A stretch of DNA of 64,000 nucleotides from Vibrio amylolyticus (GCF_023145695.1 NZ_JAJHVV010000001.1:186001-250000); one strand, 5' to 3'; shown: positions 28,936 through 40,550, counted from the first letter of the stretch. The notes: generated by a model from the letters alone, not told the origin. Numbers and translations are program-made.

Positions 28936-29316
28936 TTATAAGTGGACGGTAAATTCCTCTTGATGTGAGCTATCAATAGCAAAGTCACACTGCTTTTGTA
29001 TCGCATCAATCTGCTTTTGCTCTAACGAGTATGGCATGACAACTTTTAGTTGATCAATACCTTCGTCTTTCGCTATGCCTACCAAGGTCAGTAAATTCAC
29101 CTCATCACTATAACTTGGAGAAAGTGAATTTAATGCTGAGGTCCATAAGCGCTCTTCAACGGGGACAGGCTTTTCAGGTCGGTTCGCTAATAGATGGCTA
29201 ACCCCAGGAACCATCGAACTCATGGCTTCTAAAAATGTCCACTTTTTAGCACAAGAAGCACCAAGAAAAGACGTATAGTCAAAAACTACGCACTGCTTTT
29301 GCGGTTTATCCATCAC
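28936..29316 (-). CDS. Hypothetical cytoplasmic protein
   Basis: 126-residue soluble protein with no signal peptide or membrane helix, in a frame with no better overlapping candidate. It begins MMDKPQKQCVVFDYTSFLGASCAKKW; the second Met may be the true start. I do not recognise a family. It lies between an outer-membrane protein gene and the helicase gene, all on the minus strand but with gaps of about 160 and 215 bases, so an operon is unlikely. Confidence 0.65.
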   Translation of the reverse strand: MMDKPQKQCVVFDYTSFLGASCAKKWTFLEAMSSMVPGVSHLLANRPEKPVPVEERLWTSALNSLSPSYSDEVNLLTLVGIAKDEGIDQLKVVMPYSLEQKQIDAIQKQCDFAIDSSHQEEFTVHL

Positions 29317-29532
29317 TTTCTCAATCGGTTGCTCATCTTAAGAAACTAATATCATGCAATACGCTGGATATATCAATAGGATATAAAACAATAGTCTGTT
29401 ATAGCTAAATGAGAGGTTAAAAAGCTATATAAAAACCAGTTATGTAACAAATGATGCACAACAACAAAGCAAGTGATGCGGTAGTAGTTAATATTTTACA
29501 GATAAAATTAAACATACCTGCCTATCGATAAA

Positions 29533-31878
29533 TCACTTAATATCGATAATACGACTGGCCTTTTGATATCGTACACGCCAACCCTTCCAACGCGGTAGCT
29601 CCCAACGCTTAGGGTCGCCTTTTCGCAACCCACTTTGATATGTGACAGTCACTAGTTTCTTTCTCACTTCATAACTGGCAGAAAGATTCAGATCACCTAA
29701 GCACAGTGAAAAAGGGTATTGTTGTGAAAATTCATTCTCCTCCCAGTAAGGGATCCCATCAAACTTAAAGTCATCAGCGTCAAATAATGCAAGCTCTTGA
29801 ATCGATTCTAGCTCTAACTCCTTCAGCTGCAGAGAAAACCACGAGTCAAAGGTGACATTTTCATGGCCATCTGCTTCGGAAAGACCTAACTCTACATACA
29901 ATTTCCACAGCTTTATCTCATCCGATCTAATCTGCGCAAAACCGGGAAGTGCTCTTTCGGCATGCACTTCATCAAGGATAGTCTTACTAGCAAGCTCTCC
30001 TATTGCGGCCGTTTTTTGGGTTGTGAGTATTCGATTCGCATAAACGAGGCTCATTTGACTATAAGCAACATCATCTTCTATCAGAGTATCACCTTGACGC
30101 CACTCTCCCAACTCGATCTCAACCATATCGGCAATTGAGATGGGCATCATTACCGTTGCCAAGTTAAGAGTCTGCTTTACGCCTCGCCCCGGCAAACTAT
30201 GGAGGTCTAAAACTATTGCCGCTTCTGACTTATCAAAGAATCGACTATTTCGTGCTGGCATGACTTCCATCTTACCATTGCCCAACGCACCCCTTCGTTT
30301 TTCTCGCCGAATAAAAATCAGTTCTGCATTTAGCCGGGCAATCTGCTTTGCCAAGTCTTGGTGGTTGTAACGTGAAGCAACTTCTAACATAGGCAGTTCA
30401 AATAGCACCCTCATTTGCTCTGCTAACCCCCTTGCCTCTTTTACCGCATCAGGGTTCAAGGTGATTGCCGACAGCGGCTCATCTCTTACGATCTTAATCA
30501 GCAGGTTGGCATCGCAGCCTAACACCTCCTGCTGATTAAGCTCTTCAAGCAAATCACGATTGCTGTTCATCGAATAAAGCGAGCTTGGCACTGACATAGC
30601 GGCAGTTAAGTCGATCATCGCCTCTTTCAATGGCTTCTTGGTAATCCGAGTCAGCAAATCGGCGTGCATAGCGTCGATAGGTAGAGGATAGAGTTTCTCG
30701 CCATGTTCAGTAATTCGCCCGTTACCGTCGATAGCCTCCATAGAGAGCAACGTACTTCGCGCCAAATCAAGAGACTTACTCGGAATCGCATCTAACCATG
30801 AGAGTTGTTCTAATCGGTAGCCACACATTGAAGCAGTGAGCATAGGTTCAACTAAAGATTCACGCTGAAACTCTGGGGGAGTCGTTAACTCCAATGCAGC
30901 ATGTTGGCCATAAAGTTGAATACAGCGACCATTCATAACGCGTCCCGCACGCCCCATTCTCTGCTTAGCGCTGGCTTTTGATATATGAGTAAGTATGAGC
31001 GTTGTACGGCCATTTCGTTGCACCGTTCTTCGCTCTAAACCGGAGTCAATCACGGTCGATATATTGGGAATGGTTAATGATGTTTCTGCCACATTGGTCG
31101 CCAGAACAACTTTTTGCTTATCTTGGGCCTCTAATGCAAACTGACGAGTTTCGTCATCAACGGAGGCGTGCAAAGCAACAACAATAACGGACGTTTTGTT
31201 TTTCAATATTGACTGACACTGAGCAATTTCTTTTCTGCCGGGCAGAAAGACAAGGATGTCCCCTTGTGCGTCAGTTAACTCTTCAAGAACTTGCTCACAT
31301 ACTCTTTTTTCGAGATTCTTCGAACTTGGTAAATGTGCTGAATCACGAGCAATATGAGTGAGAGAGACGGAGTAAGAACGGCCTTGAGCTTGTAACCTTG
31401 TCCCACCGATGTAATTGGCTAGCTTTTCGCCTTCAATGGTGGCAGACGTGATGATCATTCGATGCTGGTTAGACTCTTTCAACATCGACACCAGTAAATC
31501 GGTATCCCATCGGCGTTCATGAAACTCATCAATCATGATGACATCGAATGACTTCAATTGGTCTTCAGCAAACCAACGAAGCGCCACACCTGGCGTGACA
31601 AAAACGACTTGAGTTTGGGGGCCGTATCGATTCTCAAGTTTTATCGCGTAGCCGACCGACTCTCCCGTCGTCTCTGTTTTTTGACTCGCCAAGTAATGAG
31701 CTAACGAAATACAAGCGATTCGTCTTGGCTCAATCACTAAGACACGGCCTTGTTGAGCCGCCCATAGCGGCAATCGGGTTGATTTTCCTGAGCCTGTTTC
31801 AGCTTCTACAACCAAGTGGTGTTTTATAAGCTGTGCGAGAAATGTGGTTTTGATGGCATCTATGGGAAGCGATTGCAT
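29533..31878 (-). CDS. DEAH-box ATP-dependent helicase (HrpA/HrpB-related)
   Basis: 781-residue superfamily 2 helicase. The motifs in order are Walker A AETGSGKST (about residue 30), motif Ia EPRRIA, motif II DEFHER, motif III SAT, and motif VI QRMGRAGR. The DEFHER and QRMGRAGR motifs place it in the DEAH/RHA class with HrpA and HrpB, probably RNA-directed. It is near HrpB length, but I do not see the usual HrpB C-terminal GRYPKHxWPDDP segment. It ends instead with KGDPKRWELPRWKGWRVRYQ, so it may be a separate HrpB-like subgroup; no symbol assigned. Substrate unknown. Confidence 0.85.
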   Translation of the reverse strand: MQSLPIDAIKTTFLAQLIKHHLVVEAETGSGKSTRLPLWAAQQGRVLVIEPRRIACISLAHYLASQKTETTGESVGYAIKLENRYGPQTQVVFVTPGVALRWFAEDQLKSFDVIMIDEFHERRWDTDLLVSMLKESNQHRMIITSATIEGEKLANYIGGTRLQAQGRSYSVSLTHIARDSAHLPSSKNLEKRVCEQVLEELTDAQGDILVFLPGRKEIAQCQSILKNKTSVIVVALHASVDDETRQFALEAQDKQKVVLATNVAETSLTIPNISTVIDSGLERRTVQRNGRTTLILTHISKASAKQRMGRAGRVMNGRCIQLYGQHAALELTTPPEFQRESLVEPMLTASMCGYRLEQLSWLDAIPSKSLDLARSTLLSMEAIDGNGRITEHGEKLYPLPIDAMHADLLTRITKKPLKEAMIDLTAAMSVPSSLYSMNSNRDLLEELNQQEVLGCDANLLIKIVRDEPLSAITLNPDAVKEARGLAEQMRVLFELPMLEVASRYNHQDLAKQIARLNAELIFIRREKRRGALGNGKMEVMPARNSRFFDKSEAAIVLDLHSLPGRGVKQTLNLATVMMPISIADMVEIELGEWRQGDTLIEDDVAYSQMSLVYANRILTTQKTAAIGELASKTILDEVHAERALPGFAQIRSDEIKLWKLYVELGLSEADGHENVTFDSWFSLQLKELELESIQELALFDADDFKFDGIPYWEENEFSQQYPFSLCLGDLNLSASYEVRKKLVTVTYQSGLRKGDPKRWELPRWKGWRVRYQKASRIIDIK

Positions 31879-32081
31879 GACGAGCCGTAAAATGAAGTTG
31901 AGTGGTCAAATTATACCTAAGTTATAGAAATCTAGGCATTTCAAACGGCAATATTCCGACTAAAGGTTATATTATTCATAAACACCATTTAATTCATGAC
32001 TCTGCGGTCAGTGTTCTATTTACAATAACATAACTTATCCCTATCATTTTAACTGTCTCTCCACCCTACAATAGGCAAACA

Positions 32082-33770
32082 ATGAAAAACGATAAACGCC
32101 CCCTCTATATTACCTACGCTGGACCAGCTCTTCTTAGTACGCCACTACTAAACAAAGGCAGCGCCTTTACCGCCAGTGAGCGCAGCTCTTTCAACCTAGA
32201 AGGTCTACTTCCTGAAAGTACTGAAACCATTCAAGAACAAGTTGAACGTGCCTATCAGCAATACACCAGCTTTGAAAGTGATATGGATAAACATATCTAC
32301 CTTCGTAACATTCAAGACACCAACGAAACCCTATTCTACCGCCTTGTTCAGAACCATATTTCAGAGATGATGCCGATCATCTACACCCCGACCGTTGGGG
32401 CGGCGTGTGAAAATTTCTCTAATATCTATCGTCGTGGGCGTGGCCTATTTATCTCTTACGCGAACAGAGAGCGTATTGATGACCTTTTGAATAATGCGAC
32501 CAACCATAACGTAAAAGTTATCGTAGTAACCGATGGTGAGCGTATTTTAGGTCTTGGTGACCAAGGTATCGGTGGTATGGGGATTCCAATTGGTAAACTT
32601 GCGCTTTACACGGCGTGTGGTGGTATTAGTCCAGCTTACACACTACCCATTGTTTTAGATGTAGGGACAAACAACCCTCAACGCCTTGCCGATCCAATGT
32701 ACATGGGCTGGAGAAACCCGAGGATCACGGGTGAAGAATACAATGCGTTTGTTGAAGAGTTCATGCAGGCTGTTCAACGTCGTTGGCCAGATGCGTTAAT
32801 TCAGTTTGAAGATTTTGCACAAAAAAATGCAATGCCACTTCTTGAGCGATACAAAGACCGTCTATGTTGCTTCAATGATGATATACAAGGAACTGCGGCA
32901 GTAACCGTCGGATCTTTGTTGGCCGCCTGTAAAGCAGCCGGTAGCAAACTTTCTGAGCAGCGCGTTACCTTCCTTGGTGCAGGTTCTGCTGGTTGTGGTA
33001 TCGCCGAAGCCATTATCGCGCAAATGGTTTCCGAAGGTATTAGCGATCAGCAAGCTCGCTCTCAAGTCTTTATGGTTGACCGCTGGGGCTTATTACAAGA
33101 AGGGATGCCAAACCTATTAGATTTCCAGCAACGTTTGGTTCAAAAAAATGCCGACACTAAAGACTGGCAAACCGACGGCAGTGCGTTCTCGCTGCTTGAT
33201 GTGATGACCAATGCCAAGCCAACGGTTCTTATCGGTGTTTCTGGTGCTCCGGGTCTATTTAGCAAAGATGTTATTCAGGAGATGCACAAACATTGTGAGC
33301 GTCCAATTGTGTTCCCTCTATCGAACCCAACAAGTCGAGTAGAAGCAACACCAAACGACATTATTCGTTGGACTAACGGAGAGGCACTGGTTGCAACAGG
33401 CAGCCCGTTTGATCCTGTCGTACACGATGGTAAAACCTACCCAATCGCTCAATGTAATAATAGCTACATTTTCCCTGGTATTGGTCTCGGTGTACTTGCC
33501 GTCAGTGCAAAACGAGTGACTGATGAAATGTTAATGGAATCAAGCCGAGCATTATCGGAATGTTCACCGCTAGCAATAAACGGTCAAGGTGCTCTACTTC
33601 CACCTCTGGAATCAATCCATTCAGTATCGAAAAAAATAGCTTTCGCCGTTGCTAAAAAAGCGATTGAACAAGGCGTTGCACTTGAAATTACCGATGAAGC
33701 TCTAGAAGCGGCGATTGAACAGCACTTCTGGCAACCAGTCTATCGCCGTTACAAACGTACTGCATTCTAA
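32082..33770 (+). CDS. maeA: NAD-dependent malic enzyme
   Basis: 562-residue oxidative decarboxylase that converts malate to pyruvate, CO2 and NADH; E. coli MaeA (SfcA) is almost the same length (565). Malate and metal-binding segments are [31 protein letters not shown] and [11 protein letters not shown]. The dinucleotide-binding [13 protein letters not shown] and the [11 protein letters not shown] segment are typical of this group. It is monocistronic, with a terminator just before the DUF3392 gene. Confidence 0.95.
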   Translation: MKNDKRPLYITYAGPALLSTPLLNKGSAFTASERSSFNLEGLLPESTETIQEQVERAYQQYTSFESDMDKHIYLRNIQDTNETLFYRLVQNHISEMMPIIYTPTVGAACENFSNIYRRGRGLFISYANRERIDDLLNNATNHNVKVIVVTDGERILGLGDQGIGGMGIPIGKLALYTACGGISPAYTLPIVLDVGTNNPQRLADPMYMGWRNPRITGEEYNAFVEEFMQAVQRRWPDALIQFEDFAQKNAMPLLERYKDRLCCFNDDIQGTAAVTVGSLLAACKAAGSKLSEQRVTFLGAGSAGCGIAEAIIAQMVSEGISDQQARSQVFMVDRWGLLQEGMPNLLDFQQRLVQKNADTKDWQTDGSAFSLLDVMTNAKPTVLIGVSGAPGLFSKDVIQEMHKHCERPIVFPLSNPTSRVEATPNDIIRWTNGEALVATGSPFDPVVHDGKTYPIAQCNNSYIFPGIGLGVLAVSAKRVTDEMLMESSRALSECSPLAINGQGALLPPLESIHSVSKKIAFAVAKKAIEQGVALEITDEALEAAIEQHFWQPVYRRYKRTAF

Positions 33771-33797
33771 AACTGTTCCAAGTAATCTGAAACTATG

Positions 33798-33825
33798 GCC
33801 CTTATCTCTCTTCGATAAGGGCTTT
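33798..33825 (+). terminator. Rho-independent terminator after maeA
   Basis: GCCCTTATC-TCTCTTC-GATAAGGGC followed by TTTCTC: a 9-bp stem that ends 15 bases before the next gene. Confidence 0.82.
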
Positions 33826-33839
33826 CTCATGAGGTGATT

Positions 33840-34163
33840 ATGTTAGATTTACTAGCGCCTATTGGACGCTATCTTAATCCTTATATGTTGGAAATTTCGA
33901 CCGCTCTCATAGCGTGTTCACTGGTCGTATTTGGTGGAGAGATCAACCGCATATTACGGCAAGCAATGCGTAGCCAACACTTTCTTATTCGCACTGTTGT
34001 ATTTATATTGGTCAATGCCTTTGGCTATGGTTTAATTATTGTTAAAGCAACACCTTACCTTTCTCGAACACTTAATGGGCTTAACTCTGGTATGATGTTT
34101 GTCATTGTATTAACCAGTTTCATCGCTATTGGATTATGGGCTCAACGAAATCGACAAATTTAG
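33840..34163 (+). CDS. DUF3392 family inner membrane protein
   Basis: 107-residue protein with three predicted membrane helices (about residues 18-36, 50-70 and 82-100), recognised as the DUF3392 family found mainly in vibrios and relatives. The start ATG 33840 is supported by GAGGTGA at 33831-33837; the frame also has GTG at 33834. Its end overlaps the start of sanA by 28 bases, so the two are cotranscribed. Function unknown. Confidence 0.82.
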   Translation: MLDLLAPIGRYLNPYMLEISTALIACSLVVFGGEINRILRQAMRSQHFLIRTVVFILVNAFGYGLIIVKATPYLSRTLNGLNSGMMFVIVLTSFIAIGLWAQRNRQI

Positions 34164-34924
34164 TCTTGCAGCTAATCGATAAGATACATACTCGCTGGAC
34201 TTGGAAGCACTGCTTTCAAGCGGCTCGGGTTGCCTTAATTTCTCTTCTCATCGTTATCTTAACTTTAGTGGTCATTGATCGTTGGGTAAGTTGGAGAACG
34301 TCAGACTCCATAGTCTCTGACAGCCAATTAATTGATCATTATGATGTGGCGGTTGTTCTTGGGACAAGTAAGTACCTTGGCCGAACACTTAACGATTATT
34401 ACCAACACAGAATCGATGCCGCTATAGAACTATTCGAACAAAATAAAGTGGATGATTTTCTATTGAGCGGCGATAACGCCCACCGCTCTTATAACGAGCC
34501 ATGGACAATGAAAAGGGATCTCTTACGAGCCAATGTCCCTGAAGAAAACATTTATCTCGATTATGCGGGCTTTCGAACGTTAGACTCTGTCATTAGGGCA
34601 AGGAAGATATTTGAAAGTGATGACTTTTTGATTATTACACAGCGATTTCACTGTGAACGTGCGCTCTTTATCGCTAAACATCACGATATTAACGCGCACT
34701 GTTTAGCCGTTTCAGGGCCAAAGAATCATTCAGGGTATAAGGTTCGACTTAGAGAAGTGTTCGCTCGGGCTAAAGCCTTTCTTGATCTTTATATCATCAA
34801 TACTCAGCCAAAATTTTTAGGTCCCAAAGAGCCCATTATTAAACAGTCTGTTCTTGAGGGGCCACCAGAGAACCCAAGTCACATAGAATATACGCCAAAC
34901 GATGAGCTCATTTCTGCTGAATGA
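34136..34924 (+). CDS. sanA: SanA-like envelope protein (DUF218/YdcF superfamily)
   Basis: 262-residue protein with a cytoplasmic N-terminus, one membrane helix (about 28-48) and a periplasmic DUF218 domain with DVAVVLGTSKYL, the LLSGDNAHRSYNEPWTMK segment and ITQRFHCERALFIA. This matches SanA, which in E. coli is needed for exclusion of vancomycin at high temperature and acts in envelope barrier function. It is about 20 residues longer than E. coli SanA at the C-terminus. The gene overlaps the DUF3392 gene by 28 bases. Confidence 0.88.
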   Translation: MGSTKSTNLVLQLIDKIHTRWTWKHCFQAARVALISLLIVILTLVVIDRWVSWRTSDSIVSDSQLIDHYDVAVVLGTSKYLGRTLNDYYQHRIDAAIELFEQNKVDDFLLSGDNAHRSYNEPWTMKRDLLRANVPEENIYLDYAGFRTLDSVIRARKIFESDDFLIITQRFHCERALFIAKHHDINAHCLAVSGPKNHSGYKVRLREVFARAKAFLDLYIINTQPKFLGPKEPIIKQSVLEGPPENPSHIEYTPNDELISAE

Positions 34925-34983
34925 GTTCAACAATCTCTATTAGGCCAATAACGCACTCATTAGAAAGTGGTCACTATTTCCAG

Positions 34984-36300
34984 TTAACTATCATGTGACT
35001 CTCCCTCGTTCACTTGAACTCTATTTCGTCCCAAGTGCTTAGCCATATACAGCGCTTCATCAGCTCTGGCTATCGCTTCCGTAGAACGTTCAGTATCTAA
35101 TATTGCAACACCAATACTGCAGGTCAGTGGGTCACCATGTACCCAAATGTGGTTTTCAACGCCATGTCTAATGTGTTCAGCAAGCTCTTTTGCCTCTTCC
35201 TTATCCAAACCGGGAGAAAAGACAATAAATTCTTCTCCTCCCCAACGAACCAAACGGTGATCTTGTTTGATGATACTGAAGATCACCATAACAAACTCTC
35301 GCAATATATCGTCACCTATCGCGTGCCCATATTGATCGTTGACCTGTTTAAAGTAATCAATATCCAAATATAGAATAGCAACCGTACATCCCTCACTAAC
35401 ACATTTTTCTTGTTGTACTTTCAGCCAATCTCTAACTGCATGTCGATTCATGGCTCCGGTTAACGCATCGCGATGGGCCAGTTCGGCATATTGGAAGTTC
35501 TGCGCACGTAGTGATCGATTTATATTGCGTAAGTGCTCCTGCCTAGTCGCAGATTGATTGATAACGTGATGATTTCGACGTATCTCCCCAAGCAAGAGTA
35601 CACTTCCGCCGACAACCCACATAAGAAGTAGCGACATAAACAGCGTTTCACCGGGGATATAAGTGCCTACCAGAGACACTTCTTTAATTTCCATTTTATA
35701 GTGTCCGGGCCCAGCACCCGACCCAGTCGCAAATTCGATTTTATTGATGTTAGAAAATTCAGGGGCAGAGTGTTTTATGGGAATATTATTGTCAACCAAC
35801 CACCAAGTCATGACTTGAAGACTGTATAGCGGGATCTCAAGTAGTCCTTGTCCTTCCGCAGGTGAATATTCAATGCCATTATACTTATGGGTGTATTCAT
35901 TATCAGGCACTGAATAATCAGGGTTATAATTGCGCATATAAAAACGCATTCTTGGATGAGAATTATCAGCGAGGTTTGTCAGATCAACGTTCAGCCTAAC
36001 CGTGTGATAGCTAGAAAAATCCAGGCCTCGTTCTGCTTCAGGATACAGGTGAATTGAAATACCACAGTATGGCCAAGCGTAATCACTCTCTTTTAACTCA
36101 CAAGTCAACGTTACTTCTTTCCCGTTAACATCAAGACTAGCCGTAGAAAGCCCACCATTGTATGTGTCAGTTGTCGCTAAATAGCTATAAAGATGAGGAG
36201 GGATCACCTTGACTCGACTGTCACCATACATTCTGTAGAGTTGAACAGTTAATATGGTGATAACAACCATGAAAAGTACAGATCTATGTATAAAACTCAT
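34984..36300 (-). CDS. Membrane diguanylate cyclase with a large periplasmic domain (GGEEF)
   Basis: 438-residue protein. An N-terminal helix (about 5-21) is followed by a periplasmic domain of about 190 residues with beta-rich, carbohydrate-binding-like text (SSYHTVRLNVDLTNLAD, PRMRFYMRNYNP). A second helix lies near 215-235, followed by a coiled linker and a GGDEF domain with DALTGAMNRHA, DIDYFKQVNDQYGHAIGD and the active variant RWGGEEFIVF. It should make cyclic-di-GMP in response to a periplasmic ligand, possibly a sugar (inference). It is convergent with sanA. Confidence 0.88.
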   Translation of the reverse strand: MSFIHRSVLFMVVITILTVQLYRMYGDSRVKVIPPHLYSYLATTDTYNGGLSTASLDVNGKEVTLTCELKESDYAWPYCGISIHLYPEAERGLDFSSYHTVRLNVDLTNLADNSHPRMRFYMRNYNPDYSVPDNEYTHKYNGIEYSPAEGQGLLEIPLYSLQVMTWWLVDNNIPIKHSAPEFSNINKIEFATGSGAGPGHYKMEIKEVSLVGTYIPGETLFMSLLLMWVVGGSVLLLGEIRRNHHVINQSATRQEHLRNINRSLRAQNFQYAELAHRDALTGAMNRHAVRDWLKVQQEKCVSEGCTVAILYLDIDYFKQVNDQYGHAIGDDILREFVMVIFSIIKQDHRLVRWGGEEFIVFSPGLDKEEAKELAEHIRHGVENHIWVHGDPLTCSIGVAILDTERSTEAIARADEALYMAKHLGRNRVQVNEGESHDS

Positions 36301-36576
36301 GTTGTTATAAACGCTCCAAAGCTAACCCGCGAAGCCACATGTCCGCAAATAGAAGAGAATCACTATATTCATTGCTTCATTTTGAGACTAGAGCGGTATT
36401 GGTTCCACCTTTTTAATCCCAAGCTCCATCGGCACGCATATATTTACGGCTTACATCACGATAGGAGCGATGCAACAGTTAATAGAAGTATAAAACACTA
36501 TTGATAAATCACATGTTATTTCAACACATTTTATTTGTTAAACTGATCGACAAATTATAAAAAGTAGAGCGAAGTC

Positions 36577-37401
36577 ATGTCACAAACCGTACTTGGTACA
36601 CTAAAAAAAATGTCAACCACTTTAGAAGGGGAAGTTTGCTATAAATTACCGGTAGGTAATGAGTTTATCGAACTCAATCCGCTAATAGGTAAATCAATAA
36701 AACTGACGCATACGGGTAATATCTTTTGTAGCTCTTGTGGGAAAAAAAGCAAAAAAAGCTACTCTCAAGGTCACTGCTTTGTCTGTATGAGAAAACTCGC
36801 AAGCTGCGACATGTGCATCATGAAGCCAGAAACTTGTCACTATGATCAAGGCACTTGCCGTGAGCCGCAGTGGGGTGAAGATAACTGCATGGTGGATCAC
36901 TTTGTCTATCTATCCAACACATCAAGCATGAAGGTTGGTATTACTCGTCATACTCAGATCCCAACTCGCTGGATAGACCAAGGCGCTACTCAAGGACTAC
37001 CCATCTTCAAAGTGAAGACTCGTCAAATCTCTGGGTTAATCGAAGTTGAGCTTGCAAAGCACATCGCAGATAAAACCAACTGGAGAACGTTACTTAAAGA
37101 AGATGGCGAAGATATACCCTTAGAACAACGTTTTGCTGAACTTCTTCCCCTCGTAGAAGATAAAATTGCAGAAATTAAACAACGCTTTGGTGAGGATGCT
37201 ATTGAGCTGTTAGCGAGCGACATTACACCAATTAGCTACCCTGTCACTCAACACCCAACAAAAATTGTTTCGCACAACTTTGATAAGAATCCAGAAGTAA
37301 CGGGAGTACTTCAAGGTATCAAAGGTCAATACCTGATTTTAGATACCGGAGTTATTAACATCCGAAAATTCACTTCTTATGAGGTTGAAGTTGAGGTTTA
37401 A
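36577..37401 (+). CDS. DUF2797 family protein with a cysteine-rich, probably zinc-binding region
   Basis: 274-residue cytoplasmic protein recognised as DUF2797. Residues about 48-100 contain paired cysteines (CSSC, CFVC, CDMC, C-HYDQGTC), suggesting two zinc sites. The next segment, FVYLSNTSSMKVGITRHTQIPTRWIDQGA, resembles the Y-[VI]-x-x-x-KVGIT-x-R core of GIY-YIG nucleases. That similarity is my inference from motif shape. It is monocistronic. Function unknown. Confidence 0.82.
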   Translation: MSQTVLGTLKKMSTTLEGEVCYKLPVGNEFIELNPLIGKSIKLTHTGNIFCSSCGKKSKKSYSQGHCFVCMRKLASCDMCIMKPETCHYDQGTCREPQWGEDNCMVDHFVYLSNTSSMKVGITRHTQIPTRWIDQGATQGLPIFKVKTRQISGLIEVELAKHIADKTNWRTLLKEDGEDIPLEQRFAELLPLVEDKIAEIKQRFGEDAIELLASDITPISYPVTQHPTKIVSHNFDKNPEVTGVLQGIKGQYLILDTGVINIRKFTSYEVEVEV

Positions 37402-37643
37402 TGTTCAGACTTGACCTACAAACCTAAGTGTCAAGGCCTCTTCATTGTCAATATGAAGAGGTCATCGCTAAATACGAACACTACAGACTCTGTATCAAAT
37501 TGATATTTCCACGTCATTCCCTATTCTCAACAAGACCTCCAACTCAGACAAATTTAGTTCTAACCTATTCCCTTTTATTCACTTTTTGACACTTGTTTGC
37601 CCTTTTTTTGCCCCCATATCTTCCTTACAATCATCCCAATTAG

Positions 37644-38633
<990 letters not shown>

Positions 38634-38683
38634 CGATTTGTCCTGCCTAAAACTAAGTTTTAATATTTAGTTCAAAACCCCAT

Positions 38684-38716
38684 AGCCCAAAGGTATTCCC
38701 TTTGGGCTTTCTTTTG
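38684..38716 (+). terminator. Rho-independent terminator after trxB
   Basis: AGCCCAAAGG-TATTC-CCTTTGGGCTTTCTTTTG: a 10-bp stem plus T-rich tail, located 50 bases after the trxB stop and 47 before cydD. Confidence 0.87.
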
Positions 38717-38762
38717 TATAATACGCTCATAAAATTCATAATAATTATCATTAAGTTTTCAA

Positions 38763-40550
38763 ATGGATAAGAAAAAACAACGCGACTTGAATAAGTGGCT
38801 AAAACAACAGAGTAAGCTTGCTAAACGCTGGCTAATGATTACTGTTGGATTAGGTGTCCTATCAAGTGTGTTTCTATTGGCTCAGGCGGCTCTCCTCGCG
38901 ACCATTCTAAGCCAGCTCATTATTGAGCAAGCAGATAAAAATGAACTCATTCCTTACTTTGTTGCACTCGCGGCAACCATTGCAGTGCGTGCCCTCTGCT
39001 CTTGGGGGCGTGAAATCTCGGGCTTTCGATGCGGTGAGCAAATTCGTGTTTATATCCGTCAGCTAATACTTGATAAGTTGCACACTCTTGGGCCAGCTTA
39101 TATCAAGGGGAAACCTGCTGGAGCATGGGCAACGCTGCTGCTTGAACAAGTTGAAGATATGCAGGATTTCTTCTCTCGCTACCTACCACAAATGTCTTTG
39201 TCGGTTTTAGTCCCTTTTGTCATTCTTGTGGTTGTATTCCCAATTAACTGGGCTGCGGGATTAATCTTCGTTATTACTGCGCCTTTAGTGCCTCTTTTCA
39301 TGGCTATGGTGGGCATGAAAGCCGCTGATGCAAATAGAAAGAATTTTAAAGCGATGCAACGTTTATCCGGCCATTTCTACGATCGTTTGCAGGCCATGAC
39401 GACGATTCGTTTATTCGACCGCGCCGATGCTGAAACTGAAGTACTAAAAGGAGCGTCGGAAGTATTCCGAGTACGTACCATGGATGTTCTTAAGATTGCC
39501 TTCCTCTCTTCAGCGGTACTTGAGTTCTTTACTTCCCTTTCGATTGCAATTACCGCCGTCTACTTTGGCTTTAGCTTCATTGGAGAACTTAACTTCGGTC
39601 ACTATGGTGTTGGCGTTACTCTCTTTGCCGGTCTTTTTATTCTTATTCTAGCTCCTGAGTTCTACCAACCGCTGAGAGATTTAGGCACCTATTATCATGC
39701 CAAGCAACAAGCAGTAGGCGCAGCAGAAAGTATTGTTGAGTTTCTGGAAACAGACATCAGTTCAGTGCAATCAGGTGATGCTCAAGTAAGTAAGAACGAT
39801 AACATCACGATTAGTGCCAACAATTTAAAAATATTGAGTCCTGATGGAAAAGAGCTTGTTGGCCCAATCTCATTTACCATAAGTTCACAAACAAGCACGG
39901 CTCTCGTTGGTCCAAGTGGTGCAGGTAAAACAACCTTGGTCAATGCTATTTTAGGCTTTATGCCCTATCAAGGAAGCTTAACAATTAACGGTATCGAGCT
40001 TAATCAGATTGACCATGAGAGTTGGCGTCAATGCATTAGCTGGGTCGGTCAAAACCCTTTACTACTCCACGGCACTATTCGTGATAACGTCACTCTGGGT
40101 AATGAGTCAGTATCAGAGTCAAAAATCACTCAAGTTCTGAAAGACTCGTATGCTGCGGAATTTGTTAATGAGCATGGGCTCGATTATCAAGTTTCCGACC
40201 GTTCTGGTGGATTATCGGTAGGGCAAGCTCAGCGTATTGCACTTGCACGCGCTATGCTACAGCAGGGGAAATTTTGGCTGCTAGACGAACCCACCGCCAG
40301 TCTTGATGCTCGCAGTGAACGTCTTGTATCCCAAGGTCTAGAAAGCCAAACTCACAATCGAACAACACTCATGGTGACTCATCAGCTTGAACCTTTGAAA
40401 AATATGGATCAAATCCTCGTGATGAAAGATGGCCTGATAGCGGAAAGTGGTCGTTACGATGAACTAGAAAACAATGATGGGCTATTTCAAAGCATGCTCG
40501 CTTCAAACCAAGCTCTAAACCAATCTAATAAGGGGAACCTAGATGCGTGA
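38763..40550 (+). CDS. cydD: Cysteine/glutathione ABC exporter subunit CydD
   Basis: 595-residue half of the heterodimeric ABC exporter CydDC, which moves cysteine and glutathione to the periplasm and is required for cytochrome bd assembly. Six N-terminal membrane helices (about 20-330) precede an ATPase domain with Walker A GPSGAGKTT, signature LSVGQAQRIALARAM and Walker B FWLLDEPTASLD. The stop overlaps the cydC start by eight bases, so the subunits are coupled in translation. Confidence 0.95.
   Translation: MDKKKQRDLNKWLKQQSKLAKRWLMITVGLGVLSSVFLLAQAALLATILSQLIIEQADKNELIPYFVALAATIAVRALCSWGREISGFRCGEQIRVYIRQLILDKLHTLGPAYIKGKPAGAWATLLLEQVEDMQDFFSRYLPQMSLSVLVPFVILVVVFPINWAAGLIFVITAPLVPLFMAMVGMKAADANRKNFKAMQRLSGHFYDRLQAMTTIRLFDRADAETEVLKGASEVFRVRTMDVLKIAFLSSAVLEFFTSLSIAITAVYFGFSFIGELNFGHYGVGVTLFAGLFILILAPEFYQPLRDLGTYYHAKQQAVGAAESIVEFLETDISSVQSGDAQVSKNDNITISANNLKILSPDGKELVGPISFTISSQTSTALVGPSGAGKTTLVNAILGFMPYQGSLTINGIELNQIDHESWRQCISWVGQNPLLLHGTIRDNVTLGNESVSESKITQVLKDSYAAEFVNEHGLDYQVSDRSGGLSVGQAQRIALARAMLQQGKFWLLDEPTASLDARSERLVSQGLESQTHNRTTLMVTHQLEPLKNMDQILVMKDGLIAESGRYDELENNDGLFQSMLASNQALNQSNKGNLDA

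Noticed and set aside
36286..36504. 72-codon plus-strand ORF between the GGDEF and DUF2797 genes
   Set aside because: It starts inside the divergent GGDEF gene, has no ribosome-binding site or recognisable protein features, and has unusual composition (rich in His, Tyr and Arg).
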